This document shows, one piece after another, positions 48,361-60,450 of a DNA stretch of 64,000 nucleotides. Each line of letters starts with the position of its first letter. The stretch's first letter is position 1. The DNA comes from Macrostomum hystrix (taxonomy: Eukaryota > Platyhelminthes > Macrostomidae), in the NCBI GenBank assembly GCA_950097015.1, contig CATNEN010000005.1, forward strand, positions 5,943,501-6,007,500. Reading direction: 5' to 3'. Position numbers and translations under genes: made by a program. The notes beneath the pieces were generated by a model, which had not been told where the DNA came from, searched no databases, and worked only from the letters and a program-made list of their open reading frames with translations.

Positions 48361-48801
48361 CATTACAAAAACTAATTTTGTCACAGAGGTCCTGAGTGAA
48401 ACAGCGATGAAGCTTCGAAGTTTAAGCTGGTTGCAAAATATTTCATTTATTCTACTTGGAGTAGTTTCGTAAGCCGAGTTACTTGAGCTTTTGAGTCCTA
48501 AACAAGAGGTCTGAAGTTCGAATCCAAAGCTTGTACCATAATCCTTCACATATTGTTCTCTTTACTACTTCTAGTATTTCTGAGAGAGTTAAAAAAGCCC
48601 TGTTCATTGCCAATTGCGTGTGTGGTGACAGTGGATCATTGGGTCAGTCAAAAGCTAGAGAATGAGTGTGAGAGATACAATTCAGACTACTGACAACAGT
48701 AGAAAAGCAAGGACTTGGCTGCAAAACTCTCACATAACACTAAAAAATATCGCCATAGAAAATGACAAGCTTAAAAGAGACTTCTGTGCACACTGAGAGT
48801 G
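48361..48801. other. Spacer; homology to the A-B unit resumes at about 48667
   Basis: Up to about 48666 this sequence is specific to the B-C spacer; after that it matches 23729 onward. A GTTCGAATCC motif near 48522 is not part of a foldable tRNA. Confidence 0.5.
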
Positions 48802-48894
48802 GTGGGAGAGGACTGCGTGTGGCTATGGCTGACTGACGAAGGCAAACAAGCCAGAAACCGGTCTCGGTCTGCCAGCGCGAGGTTCGTTCCCCAC
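48802..48894 (+). ncRNA. Candidate hammerhead ribozyme (type I), second copy
   Basis: Same core as at 23863-23955: CTGACGA at 48833-48839, GAAA at 48854-48857, GTC with predicted cleavage after 48869. No core base differs between the two copies, but they are recent duplicates, so this is weak evidence for selection. Confidence 0.6.
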
Positions 48895-50847
48895 TTTTAG
48901 TGTGTTACAGGCCGAATGCTAGCCGAAAGCGGTATCTACATTTCGAAGCGTTGCCACCGCAGTGCCGAATTGCAAGCCTGTATGCATTGGCACTGGATGC
49001 TGACCAAATAAGAACACAATGAAAGGACAGAACAGAATAAAACAGGAGGCACTTATCATTGAGCAGACATCAGACGAAAGCGAGCCCGAGAATAAACTGC
49101 TCAATAGTAAATTTATTAGCAGCAGAGCTCGAAATTATTTTATTTACAAATGACTAATTAGTCGATAACAATAGCGAGTATTCGAAGATTTTGAAAAATA
49201 AAGTAGCTATATGTTTAACTGCGAAGCATAAGGAAATTATAGAAAACAGAGTGAATAACATTAGCCTAATAAAAATATTAATCGACAAGTTTGAGGAATC
49301 GCCATGCACCTTTGGGAGGGCAACTGCTTTTCCATCTGGTATACCAGAGACGATTTGGCGGCAAGTAGTGTAAGTGCCTTATGTGTAGCAGGCGCGACTC
49401 ACACGGATATTCATAAAGGTTGCAACGAAGAATATTAATTGTTCGTTATACCGCCATGACAATCAACAGAATTTGCCCCTTCACGGCCTTCAGTTGCACC
49501 AATATAATGCGACTCAGGACGGTAATGACTTCTGAATCCTGTAGAAAACCGGCAAATCTTAGTGATAATCCCCTCCACTGGAACATGTTTCCACTTGACA
49601 CTCCTGCAGTAGGTTCAGACAACACCAGGATTTTCTTCAGCCAAAGCTAATTGCACAATTACTGCATTGACAGGTTTACTGTCTTATTTAGCAGTAATTG
49701 CCAGCCGAAATGACTGACTAGCAAGACCGCCAATTCCATGATGTATAAACTAGTTCATAAATAGAAAACTGGCTGAACTTTGACTTTTTGTCTTCAGGAA
49801 AGTAGAGTAGAGCACACTGCCTATTTTCAAATGCTAACTTTGAAAAGGATTGTAGAACAAGTTGCTGAAATGAATAAAATATAAATGAGTGATAGCATAC
49901 AGATAATTTGTTAGCTAAGCAATTGTTTTACCTAGCAAAAGTGGCTCTAATGCTATAGTAGAATGCCTGCCGTAACGGCCACCGTAACGCTGCAACGGAT
50001 AGAAGAGACGCTGATTGCGGGCCGACTACGCAATGGCTACAGAATAGAATAGAATGCGACATTATCAGTCGAGCCGCCTGCTATCCGCTTACTCATTTCC
50101 CATTGGGCAGCCGTTGATTAGCGCTAAATGCCCATTTGCACAGCAAAAACAAAATTAAAAAGCTTGTATCTCGTGTCAGTAAGCAACGATTTTTGCAAAA
50201 ATGTTTATACAAAGATAAATCAGTTCTTTTGGAAGGGCCGAGCATATTTTATCTACAGAAAAGCAAAACAGTTGCTGCTTCCGAGCCTAGCTCTCGCAGC
50301 TGTCTTTGTACCTCACAATACGAGTATGCCAACTGCAACAATAAGCCACAATGAGCATAAGACTCAGAGACTAAAACTGTTTGCAGCCATAAAAATGGAG
50401 GCTGTCGAGGCTTTGAAATCTTTCGCCCAAGAAAAACTTTAGTCATAAAGGAAAGCCGAATCGAGCACAGACTCTTAATTGAGGCTCGAGTAGTGCTCTA
50501 GCTGCTCAGCCGTGTTCTCGAACTCAACTCGGGGTTTGGTGGGTCCTTTGTGTAGCCGCACAGATTCTCTCTTGTGTTGAGGCACAAGTTGAGTACAGGA
50601 CTCATTCTTTTAAATGCTGAGTAGCCAAGAATGTATTTTACCTGGCATTGAAACTGATGCAAATGGAGGCTGCGAATGGGGGATGGTCATTTTGTCTCCT
50701 ACTCAAACTCAACTCAACTAGTAAGTCTACTCAGTGCAGCCATGCAGAAATATTTCTATATGAGCTCAGAAAGCATTGCAATAGAGGAGCCCTAAAAACT
50801 GATGCACACAGTCGCAATGCAGTGTGGCCTGCGATGCCCATCCTTCT
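48895..50847. other. Conserved intergenic segment
   Basis: Near-identical to 23956-25916. Small frames at 49191-49373, 49420-49650 and 50128-50442 are counterparts of those in the A-B spacer and are not supported as genes. Confidence 0.5.
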
Positions 50848-51041
50848 GTTGCTAGGCAACAATAAACAAACTGGCGCCAATTTAAGAGCCGGAGTGGAGC
50901 ATCGTTTCGCTCTTCATTTGCGACGGCAGCTTTCAAGCAGCCGACTGACCGACATCCACCGACCGAGTCTCTCCGTTGCTAGGCGACTCTCTCCGTTGCT
51001 AGGCGAGACTCTCCGGATCTCCCGTTGCTGCTGTAGTGCAG
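50848..51041 (+). promoter_or_regulatory. Promoter-like cassette 1, second copy
   Basis: GTTGCTAGGCAAC at 50848-50860, GTTGCTAGGCGAC at 50975, one further imperfect copy, and donor GTGAGG at 51042. Points toward gene C. Confidence 0.45.
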
Positions 51042-51196
51042 GTGAGGGGGTTAATTGCTGAACTAGTTTCCATAAACTAAACAGTGCTTTACTCTCTTAA
51101 TGCTGTCATTTCTAACCAACAGTAGGTATATTAGAAAAAATGAGACACTGAATGATATAACCAGAACGAAATGGCACGTTGATTAACGTGAAAAAA
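51042..51196. other. Short spacer before the 22 bp array
   Basis: Diverges from the A-B copy near 51133, where the array begins. Confidence 0.5.
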
Positions 51197-53018
51197 GAGA
51201 CAGAATGACATGAAATGAGAGACACAATGACATGAAATGAGAGACACAATGACATGAAATGAGAGACACAATGACATGAAATGAGAGACACAATGACATG
51301 AAATGAGAGACACAATGACATGAAATGAGAGACAGAATGACATGAAATGAGAGACAGAATGATATGAAATGAGACGCAATGACATGAAATGAGAGACACA
51401 ATGACATGAAATGAGAGACACAATGACATGAAATGAGAGACACAATGACATGAAATGAGAGACACAATGACATGAAATGAGAGACACAATGACATGAAAT
51501 GAGAGACACAATGACATGAAATGAGAGACACAATGACATGAAATGAGAGACACAATGACATGAAATGAGAGACACAATGACATGAAATGAGAGACACAAT
51601 GACATGAAATGAGAGACACAATGACATGAAATGAGAGACACAATGACATGAAATGAGAGACACAATGACATAAAATGAGAGACACAATGACATGAAATGA
51701 AAGACACAATGACATGAAATGAGAGACACAATGACATGAAATGAGAGACACAATGACATGAAATGAGAGACACAATGACATGAAATGAGAGACACAATGA
51801 CATGAAATGAGAGACACAATGACATGAAATGAGAGACACAATGACATGAAATGAGAGACACAATGACATGAAATGAGAGACACAATGACATGAAATGAGA
51901 GACACAATGACATGAAATGAGAGACACAATGACATGAAATGAGAGACACAATGACATGAAATGAGAGACACAATGACATGAAATGAGAGACACAATGACA
52001 TGAAATGAGAGACACAATGACATGAAATGAGAGACACAATGACATGAAATGAGAGACACAATGACATGAAATGAGAGACACAATGACATGAAATGAGAGA
52101 CACAATGACATGAAATGAGAGACACAATGACATGAAATGAGAGACACAATGACATGAAATGAGAGACACAATGACATGAAATGAGAGACACAATGACATG
52201 AAATGAGAGACACAATGACATGAAATGAGAGACACAATGACATAAAATGAGAGACACAATGACATGAAATGAAAGACACAATGACATGAAATGAGAGACA
52301 CAATGACATGAAATGAGAGACACAATGACATGAAATGAGAGACACAATGACATGAAATGAGAGACACAATGACATGAAATGAGAGACACAATGACATGAA
52401 ATGAGAGACACAATGACATGAAATGAGAGACACAATGACATGAAATGAGAGACACAATGACATGAAATGAGAGACACAATGACATGAAATGAGAGACACA
52501 ATGACATGAAATGAGAGACACAATGACATGAAATGAGAGACACAATGACATGAAATGAGAGACACAATGACATGAAATGAGAGACACAATGACATGAAAT
52601 GAGAGACACAATGACATGAAATGAGAGACACAATGACATGAAATGAGAGACACAATGACATGAAATGAGAGACACAATGACATGAAATGAGAGACACAAT
52701 GACATGAAATGAGAGACACAATGACATGAAATGAGAGACACAATGACATGAAATGAGAGACACAATGACATGAAATGAGAGACACAATGACATAAAATGA
52801 GAGACACAATGACATGAAATGAAAGACACAATGACATGAAATGAGAGACACAATGACATGAAATGAGAGACACAATGACATGAAATGAGAGACACAATGA
52901 CATGAAATGAGAGACACAATGACATGAAATGAGAGACACAATGACATGAAATGAGAGACACAATGACATGAAATGAGAGACACAATGACATGAAATGAGA
53001 GACACAATGACATGAGAT
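51197..53018. repeat. 22 bp minisatellite, about 83 copies
   Basis: Same family as 26258-27868 and more homogeneous. Rare variants (CATAAA followed by AAAGAC) recur near 51670, 52245 and 52793, about 550-575 bp apart, indicating block duplication of about 25-26 units. Confidence 0.95.
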
Positions 53019-53601
53019 GAGGCCTAATTTAGTCTCCAAAGTTGGCATCTGAGCTAATTTTTCAATATTTCTTCGCGAATACATTAAAAGTCCATCTTCA
53101 AGACCTCACAGAAAGTCTAATCTTAGTATTTTAGAAAATTATTCTTCAAGCAATGGCCCTCTCACCCAAATACACCCAAAGCAATTCGCACAGAACAATG
53201 GACAGCAACAATGAACCCACAGCCGAAACTGTTTTGCAGCAATAAAATATTCAATGGCGAGTTTGAGCAGGCTAACTCATGCTTTGTCTTCGTCTCAAAC
53301 TCAACTCGAGTCTTCTCTGTGCAGATTGAAGCAGCCCCTCAACCTGTGTGTTCAAAGTGAGCAGTGTTTAATCTCTCATGTGGCATTGAAACTGTTGCCA
53401 ATGGAAGCTGAGAATGGGTTGGACAAAGTACTTTTGTCACCGACTCAAACCCATCTCAGATGCTTTAGTAGGCCATGCAGACCTGTCTCCGTATGGACTC
53501 AGTGTTCATGTACTTTAATCAGCTCATAGGATGTTTGAGTAGCACAAACTGGAGCACACAGTCGCAATGCAGTGTAGAATGTATGCTCAACCCATGCTTC
53601 T
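53019..53601. other. Spacer upstream of cassette 2
   Basis: Copy of 27869-28452; no gene seen. Confidence 0.6.
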
Positions 53602-53800
53602 GTTGCTAGGCAACAAATAAACAAATTCGCACCGATTCAAAGTTACTGTCGAGTATCCGTTTTCTCTTCATTCACAGCCAACTGAATCATTTTTTAAACT
53701 GCTGAAGCCTCTGAGTCTGTCTGTTGCTAGGTGAGTCTCTCCGTTGCTAGGCGAGTCTCTCCGGATCGCCCATTGCTGGCAGTGTCCAGAGGACTCAAAG
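53602..53800 (+). promoter_or_regulatory. Promoter-like cassette 2, second copy
   Basis: GTTGCTAGGCAAC at 53602-53614, two imperfect repeats (three in the A-B copy), CTCTCCGGAT block, donor GTAAGT at 53801. Confidence 0.45.
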
Positions 53801-54892
53801 GTAAGTAAATTAAACTTTTTAGTTCAACAGCTTCCGGTTTTTGTGCGCACATCCAAGATCTTTAATCATAGTTTAAATTCTGCATACTTTAAGTTACTTG
53901 TACGAGTATCGTCTTTTCCATTTGCCAATAGCTACTTCACCAGCTGTTACAGTATTTAAGTCAAAATATGTATTTATATGGGCTGGCCTGGCGGTGCAAT
54001 CAGAGTGGAAAAAGTTGTCTTTTACAATTCCGTTTTCTGTAAGCCATTTGCTACTTTCTACTGTAAGTAGTGCTGATTAGGCATACCTTTTTAGACTACT
54101 ATATCTTAGGCTATTATATTATTATAATAGGCTATCTTAGGATAAAACGCACTGTTATTTCCGATACTCACTACTGCAAACAGTGTGCAACAACAACTAA
54201 CCATGAAGATTGCGGTGAAAAAGAGATATAAGTGGAAAAATATTTAAAAGAAAAGAAAAAATAGGACAAAATTGCGAGTGTAAATTAATGCTAAAGAGAA
54301 GGGAAGAGAGAGGAGGAGAGAAGAAGAAGGAGTATCGAATAGTCAAGCATCATATTATATTTCATTTCTAGACTGATAGAAGATAGGAGCTAACGGAGAT
54401 AGATGGGTAGGAGACAGAAGAAATTGTTTCAATCGGGATCATTTATCAATGGGAATAATTCCTCAATAGGGATAATTTGTCAGAGGAAAGTTTGATAAAA
54501 TATGATCATTTGTCAGTGGAAAATCTAACGTCATGGGACAATTTTATCGCGGGAAAAATAGAAAATTTTGTCAATTAATAAAACGAGAAAGTGAAATTTA
54601 TTCTACATTGATAATTTTACAATTTTACGTGTAATTTGACAAAGAAGTATCCTTGTCGAAGAAGATAATTTGCCCAGGAAGGATAATTTAAACCGAGGGC
54701 TTTAGACAAAGGGGACACTTTCTCAAATGAGGATATATCGATTAAAGGACTTTTTGCCACGGAATACAGATAAGTATGTACAAAGAGACGAATGTAAAAT
54801 CAGGGACAATATACCACAATTAAATTTGACACACCAATTTTAAACTATTTGACCCGGGCGAATAAATTAATGAAAGAAGTAAAACCCAGCTG
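53801..54892. other. Spacer with decayed GGGATAATTTG repeats
   Basis: Copy of 28672-29711 with small indels. No gene seen. Confidence 0.5.
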
Positions 54893-56133
54893 TTATACTT
54901 GCAGTAGTACTGTAGTGATATTGTGCTTGCAGTAGCACTGTAGTGATATTATACTTGCAGTAGTACTGTAGTGATTTTATACTTGCACTAGTACTGTAGT
55001 GATATTATACTTGCAGTAGTACTGTAGTGATATTATACTTGCAGTAGTACTGTAGTGATATTGTACTTGCAGTAGTACTGTAGTGATATTGTACTTGCAG
55101 TAGTACTGTAGTGATATCATACTTGCAGTAGTACTGTAGTGATATTGTGCTTGCAGTAGCACTGTAGTGATATTATACTTGCAGTAGTACTGTAGTGATT
55201 TTATACTTGCACTAGTACTGTAGTGATATTATACTTGCAGTAGTACTGTAGTGATATTATACTTGCAGTAGTACTGTAGTGATATTGTACTTGCAGTAGT
55301 ACTGTAGTGATATTGTACTTGCAGTAGTACTGTAGTGATATAATACTTGCAGTAGTACTGTAGTGATATCATACTTGCAGTAGTACTGTAGTGATATTGT
55401 ACTTGCAGTAGTACTGTAGTGATATTGTACTTGCAGTAGTACTGTAGTAATATAATACTTGCAGTAGTAGTGTAGTGATATCATAATTGCAGTAGTACTG
55501 TAGTGATATTGTAATTGCAGTAGTACTGTAGCGATATTATACTTGCAGTAGTACTGTAGTGATATTGTACTTGCAGTAGTACTGTAGTGATATTGTACTT
55601 GCAGTAGTACTGTAGTGATATTATACTTGCAGTAGTACTGTAGTGATAATGTAATTGCAGTAGTACTGTAGTGATATTATACTTGCAGTAGTACTGTAGT
55701 GATATTGTACTTGCAGTAGTACTGTAGTGATATTGTACTTGCAGTAGTACTGTAGTGATATTATACTTGCAGTAGTACTGTAGTGATATCATACTTGCAG
55801 CAGTACTGTAGTGATATCATACTTGCAGTAGTACTGTAGTGATATTGTACTTGCAGTAGTACTGTAGTGATATCATACTTGCAGTAGTACTGTAGTGATA
55901 TTATACTTGCAGTAGTACTGTAGTGATATCATACTTGCAGTAGTACTGTAGTGATATCATACTTGCAGTAGTACTGTAGTGATATCATACTTGCAGTAGT
56001 ACTGTAGTGATATTATACTTGCAGTAGTACTGTAGTGATATTGTAATTGCAGTAGTACTGTAGCGATATTATACTTGCAGTAGTACTGTAGTGATATTAT
56101 ACTTGCAGTAGTACTGTAGTGATAATTTGCTTG
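54893..56133. repeat. 28 bp minisatellite, about 44 copies
   Basis: Same family as 29712-30612. A block with GATTTTATACTTGCACTAG is repeated near 54970 and 55200 (about 224 bp, eight units). Confidence 0.95.
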
Positions 56134-56286
56134 TAGCATTGCTGCAGTATGAAGGGATTATTGAGGCAAAAAGAGAGTAGAAAGAATATGTTGGTGTTTA
56201 ATTAGACTATTTTTTACATCATATTTCCTTATTCCGTTTCGGCAGCCTTCGAACTGCTCACTCACTGACAGCCTCTGAGTCTCACC

Positions 56287-56479
56287 GTTGCTAGGCGAGT
56301 CTCACCGTTGCTAGGCGAGTCTCCCCCGTTGCCAGGGAAGTGTCTCCGTTGCCAGGCGAGTCTCCTCCGTTGCCAGGGAAGTGTCTCCGTTGCTAGGCGA
56401 GTCTCCCCCGTTGCTAGGCGAGTCTCAGCAAGTCGCTCACCGCTGCTGTTGCAGCTGCAGCTGCATCGCGGACTCATCG
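56287..56479 (+). promoter_or_regulatory. Promoter-like cassette 3, second copy, with expanded half sites
   Basis: Seven GTTGC(T/C)AGG elements about 20-21 bp apart (three in the A-B copy), then the CAG/CTG-rich stretch and donor GTGAGT at 56480. Confidence 0.4.
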
Positions 56480-56869
56480 GTGAGTGTTGTTGGCTGGAAA
56501 AGTACAATTTGCATACTGGCATTTGCTGACTCTGACCATAGACACCAATAGGAAATAAAGTGCGAATTTACTGATTGGACGGGTTTGCAGCTTCTTGCTG
56601 AAATTCGCTGGTGGAATTTCGCTTAAGAACTTTGTGTTCTTAAGAATATTGGTAAGAAAATTGGCGATAAATCTTCGTTTGTGAGTAACATTTTACAGGA
56701 AATAATTTGCCTATTGAGAGGATAATTTGACAACTAAGGGGAGACTTTTAATAAAGTGTGATAAGCTACTAATTGAGAAGATATATTTGTTGATTAAGGG
56801 GATGACTTGGGGATTAAGGGAATCATTTTGGGATTTGTGGGGTTAATTTGTGGATTGAGGGGATAAATT
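56480..56869. other. Spacer downstream of cassette 3
   Basis: Partly homologous to 30887-31380, with a deletion relative to it. Ends in diverged GGATAATTTG motifs that lead into the array. Confidence 0.5.
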
Positions 56870-57975
56870 TAGGATTTAAGGGATAATCTGTGGATTGAGG
56901 GGACAATCTGTGGATTGAGGGGACAAACTGTGGATTGAGGGGATAATCTGTGGATTGAGGGGATAATCTGTGGATTGAGGGGATAATCTGTGGATTGAGG
57001 GGATAAATTTAGGATTTAAGGGATAATCTGTGGATTGAGGGGACAATCTGTGGATTGAGGGGACAAACTGTGGATTGAGGGGATAATCTGTGGATTGAGG
57101 GGATAATCTGTGGATTGAGGGGATAATCTGTGGATTGAGGGGATAATCTGTGGATTGAGGGTATAATCTGTGGATTGAGGGGATAATCTGTGGATTGAGG
57201 GGATAATCTGTGGATTGAGGGGATAATCTGTGGATTGAGGGGATAATCTGTGGATTGAGGGGATAATCTGTGGATTGAGGGGATAATCTGTGGATTGAGG
57301 GTATAATCTGTGGATTGAGTGGATAATCTGTGGATTGAGTGGATAATCTGTGGATTGAGCGGATATTCTGTGGATTGAGGGGATATTCTGTGGATTGAGG
57401 GGATAATCTGTGGATTGAAGGGATAATCTGTGGATTGAGGGGATAGTCTGGATTGAGGGGATAATCTGTGGATTGAGGGGATAATCTGTGAATTGAGGGA
57501 TAATCTGTGGATTGAGGGGATAATCTGTTGATTGAGGGGATAATCTGTGGATTGAGGGGATAATCTGTGGATTGATGGGATAATCTTTGGATTGAGGGGA
57601 TAATCTGTGGATTGAGGGGATAATCTGTGGATTGAGGGGATAATCTGTGGATTGAGGGGATAATCTGTGGATTGAGGGGATAATCTGTGGATTGAGGGGA
57701 TAATCTGTGGATTGAGGGGATAATCTGTGGATTGATAGGATAATCTGTGAATTGAGGGGATAATCTGTGGATTGAGGGGATAATCTGTGGATTGATGGGA
57801 TAATCTGTGGATTGAGGGGATAATTTGTGGATTGAGGGGATAATCTGTGGATTGAGGGGATAATCTGTGAATTGAGGGGATAATCTGTGGATTGAGGGGA
57901 TCATCTGTGGATTGAGGGGATAATCTTTGGATTGAGGGGATAATTTGTGGATTGAGGGGATAATTTGTGGATTGA
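56870..57975. repeat. 20 bp minisatellite, about 55 copies
   Basis: Same GGATAATCTGTGGATTGAGG unit as 1-1624. A block with GGATAAATTTAGGATTTAAG recurs near 56860 and 57000. Confidence 0.95.
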
Positions 57976-58429
57976 TGTATTGTTCGCCAACTTAGTGGTA
58001 CATTTTTTAATTAAGTGTGATAAAAACCCAAACAGAAAGGAGACATTTAAAATGTATTAGATGACAGGAATCAGTTGCAACTCAGGGTAGAGAGGGAAGA
58101 AGAGGAATAGAGAAGGGAATAAGGAGGGAATATGGGAGTAGAGACGGGTACCAGTCAAGACTATTCGATTCCAACTTATTTTCCACAGCAGGTAACTGGC
58201 AACCAATGAGTGTCTCTGTTGCTAGGCAACTTTGCGTACTTGTAGTTGCTAACTTTGTCGATAGTAACCCTATTGGAGATAGTGTGCTCATTGACTGATT
58301 GAACGGGTCCTGAAGCTTCTTGCTGAAATACGCTGGTGGAATTTCACTTTGTGTTTAAGTTTAGGCAAAAATTCTTCGTTTGGATGTACAGTTGCCGTCT
58401 GAGGCGAATATTTTGAGAACTGAGGGGAC
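57976..58429. other. Spacer between 20 bp arrays
   Basis: Unique sequence, absent before gene A, where the 20 bp array joins the GA-rich array directly. It contains the X-box motif at 58218. Confidence 0.5.
58218..58230. promoter_or_regulatory. Isolated X-box-like palindrome
   Basis: Fifth exact GTTGCTAGGCAAC in the window, 2.2 kb upstream of the gene C ATG. No tandem half sites next to it. Confidence 0.45.
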
Positions 58430-58550
58430 AATTCGTGGATTTAGGGGATAATTTGCGGATTTAGAGGATAATTCGAGGATTTGTGGGATAATGCGCGGAT
58501 TTAGGGGATAATGCGCGGATTTGGGGGATAACGCGCGGATTTAGGGGATA
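58430..58550. repeat. Short 20 bp array (TTCGCGG/TGCGCGG type), about 6 copies
   Basis: Small counterpart of 31400-33350, with GGATAATGCGCGGATTTAGG units. Confidence 0.85.
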
Positions 58551-59040
58551 ATTTTAAATGGGATAGAGGGGAAACTGTGTTGATTATTAGCTAAATATTG
58601 GGATTAAACTGCCGTTGATTTGACATATTGCAAGATAAGTGGGATAAGCTGCAATGGACGGTGATTCTTAGAAACTCGGCTGACAAACAATATTATTCTC
58701 AAGTTTTCCCACTATGCAGTGAGAGGCTGTTGCTAAAGTTGCGACTGAACAGCGAGCCACCGTATAATAAACTACCGAATAACTGCAATGAATGGCCTTG
58801 GTTACAGGTTCTACTTTTCTTCCGCGTTTCTGTTTGGCAATAATCTTTCGCCATGCCGACACGCAAAGTCCTGGTTTGATTTGTCTGTTGTAAAATTCAA
58901 TACCTCAGCGATTAGGAAAACACGTTCGGCTAGTGTTCTTCATTTACACGATACTCACAAAAGAATTTCGAGAAATAAATAGATGGAGGGGAATAGTCAT
59001 AGACAGAAGAATAGACGGAGGAATAGACGGAGGAATATAC
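58551..59040. other. Spacer, homologous to 33530-33990
   Basis: Unique sequence ending in a few 12 bp-type units (GAATAGACGGAG). No gene seen. Confidence 0.5.
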
Positions 59041-59830
59041 AGGGGATTAGAGTGAGCAACTGAGAGGATGAGAGTGAGGAACTGAGAGGGATGAGAGTGA
59101 GGAACTGAGAGGGATGAGAGTGAGGAACTGAGAGGGATGAGAGTGAGGAACTGAGAGGGATGAGAGTGAGGAACTGAGAGGGATGAGAGTGAGGAACTGA
59201 GAGGGATGAGAGTGAGGAACTCAGAGGGATTAGAGTGAGGAACTGAGAGGGATTAGAGTGAGGAACTGAGAGGGATGAGAGTGAGGAACTGAGAGGACAT
59301 TGGAGTGAGGAACTCAGAGGGATTAGAGTGAGGAACTGAGAGGGATTAGAGTGAGGAACTGAGAGGACATTGGAGTGAGGAACTCAGAGGGATTAGAGTG
59401 AGGAACAGAGAGGGATGAGAGTGAGGAACAGAGAGGGATGAGAGTGAGGAACAGAGAGGGATGAGAGTGAGGAACAGAGAGGGATGAGAGTGAGGAACTG
59501 AGAGGGATTAGAGTGAGGAACTCAGAGGGATGAGAGTGAGGAACTGAGGGATTAGAGTGAGGAACTGAGAGGGATTAGAGTGAGGAACTGAGAGGGATGA
59601 GAGTGAGGAACTCAGAGGGATGAGAGTGAGGAACAGAGAGGGATGAGAGTGAGGAACAGAGAGGGATGAGAGTGAGGAACTGAGAGGGATTAGAGTGAGG
59701 AACTCAGAGGGATGAGAGTGAGGAACTGAGAGGGATTAGAGTGAGGAACTGAGAGGGATTAGAGTGAGGAACTGAGAGGGATTAGAGTGAGGAACCGAGA
59801 GGACATTGGAGTGAGGAACAGAGAGGGTGA
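59041..59830. repeat. GA-rich 23 bp minisatellite, about 34 copies
   Basis: Same family as 1625-11690 but more than tenfold shorter. Its 3' edge with GACATTGGAGTGAGG is the same. Confidence 0.95.
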
Positions 59831-60450
59831 TGTGAGGTGGAGAAGTGGGACTTGGGAACAGGGTTAAAACTTTAGCAAATTTTCAAGATTAGATATTTCA
59901 TTTCTAATATTAGCTATTTCATTTTTCTAGTATTATTTTTTTATATATTATTAGCAGTTCTATGGTAAAATTATTTAACGAAAAATACATTACTTGTGCC
60001 ACCCAGCAATACGTTGTCAGGCAATAATTGTACCTGAAAATTATTTACAAAAAAACTGCACCAATTTTGGATCTCAATTTTATATTCTACTCGTAATTTA
60101 CCATTAAACTCAATAAAAGGTTGATGAGCACAGGCTGGATAGAGGAATGAGGATCCAGAATAGGGAGATAGGGAGAATGCAGAATGGGAAGAGAGGAACG
60201 GAAGGAGGATGTCTGGGAGATTCAATAGCGGGAATAAGAAGGTGATAAGCGGTACACGCATGAATGTGCTCATATTTTTAATGTCTTGTAATTTCAAAAC
60301 ATTTTCATTAATTGCATTTTTTAATTAACGGCACGTGCAGCAGCATTTCAAGTACACGAATGAGAACTTTATTGTTTCCAACGTTCTTTTTTTCAGCCAA
60401 AAAAGTCTTCTGAGAAGAATTTCACGGACTAGCAAGAGAAGCAAGGGTTC
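59831..60450 (+). promoter_or_regulatory. 5' flank and leader of gene C
   Basis: Close copy of the gene A flank. The pyrimidine tract TTCTTTTTTTCAG ends at 60396, leaving a 54 nt leader before the ATG, exactly as in gene A. Confidence 0.6.

Noticed and set aside
48469-48545. tRNA-like segment with GTTCGAATCC
   Set aside because: A B-box-like motif is present, but T-stem and anticodon-stem pairing fail.
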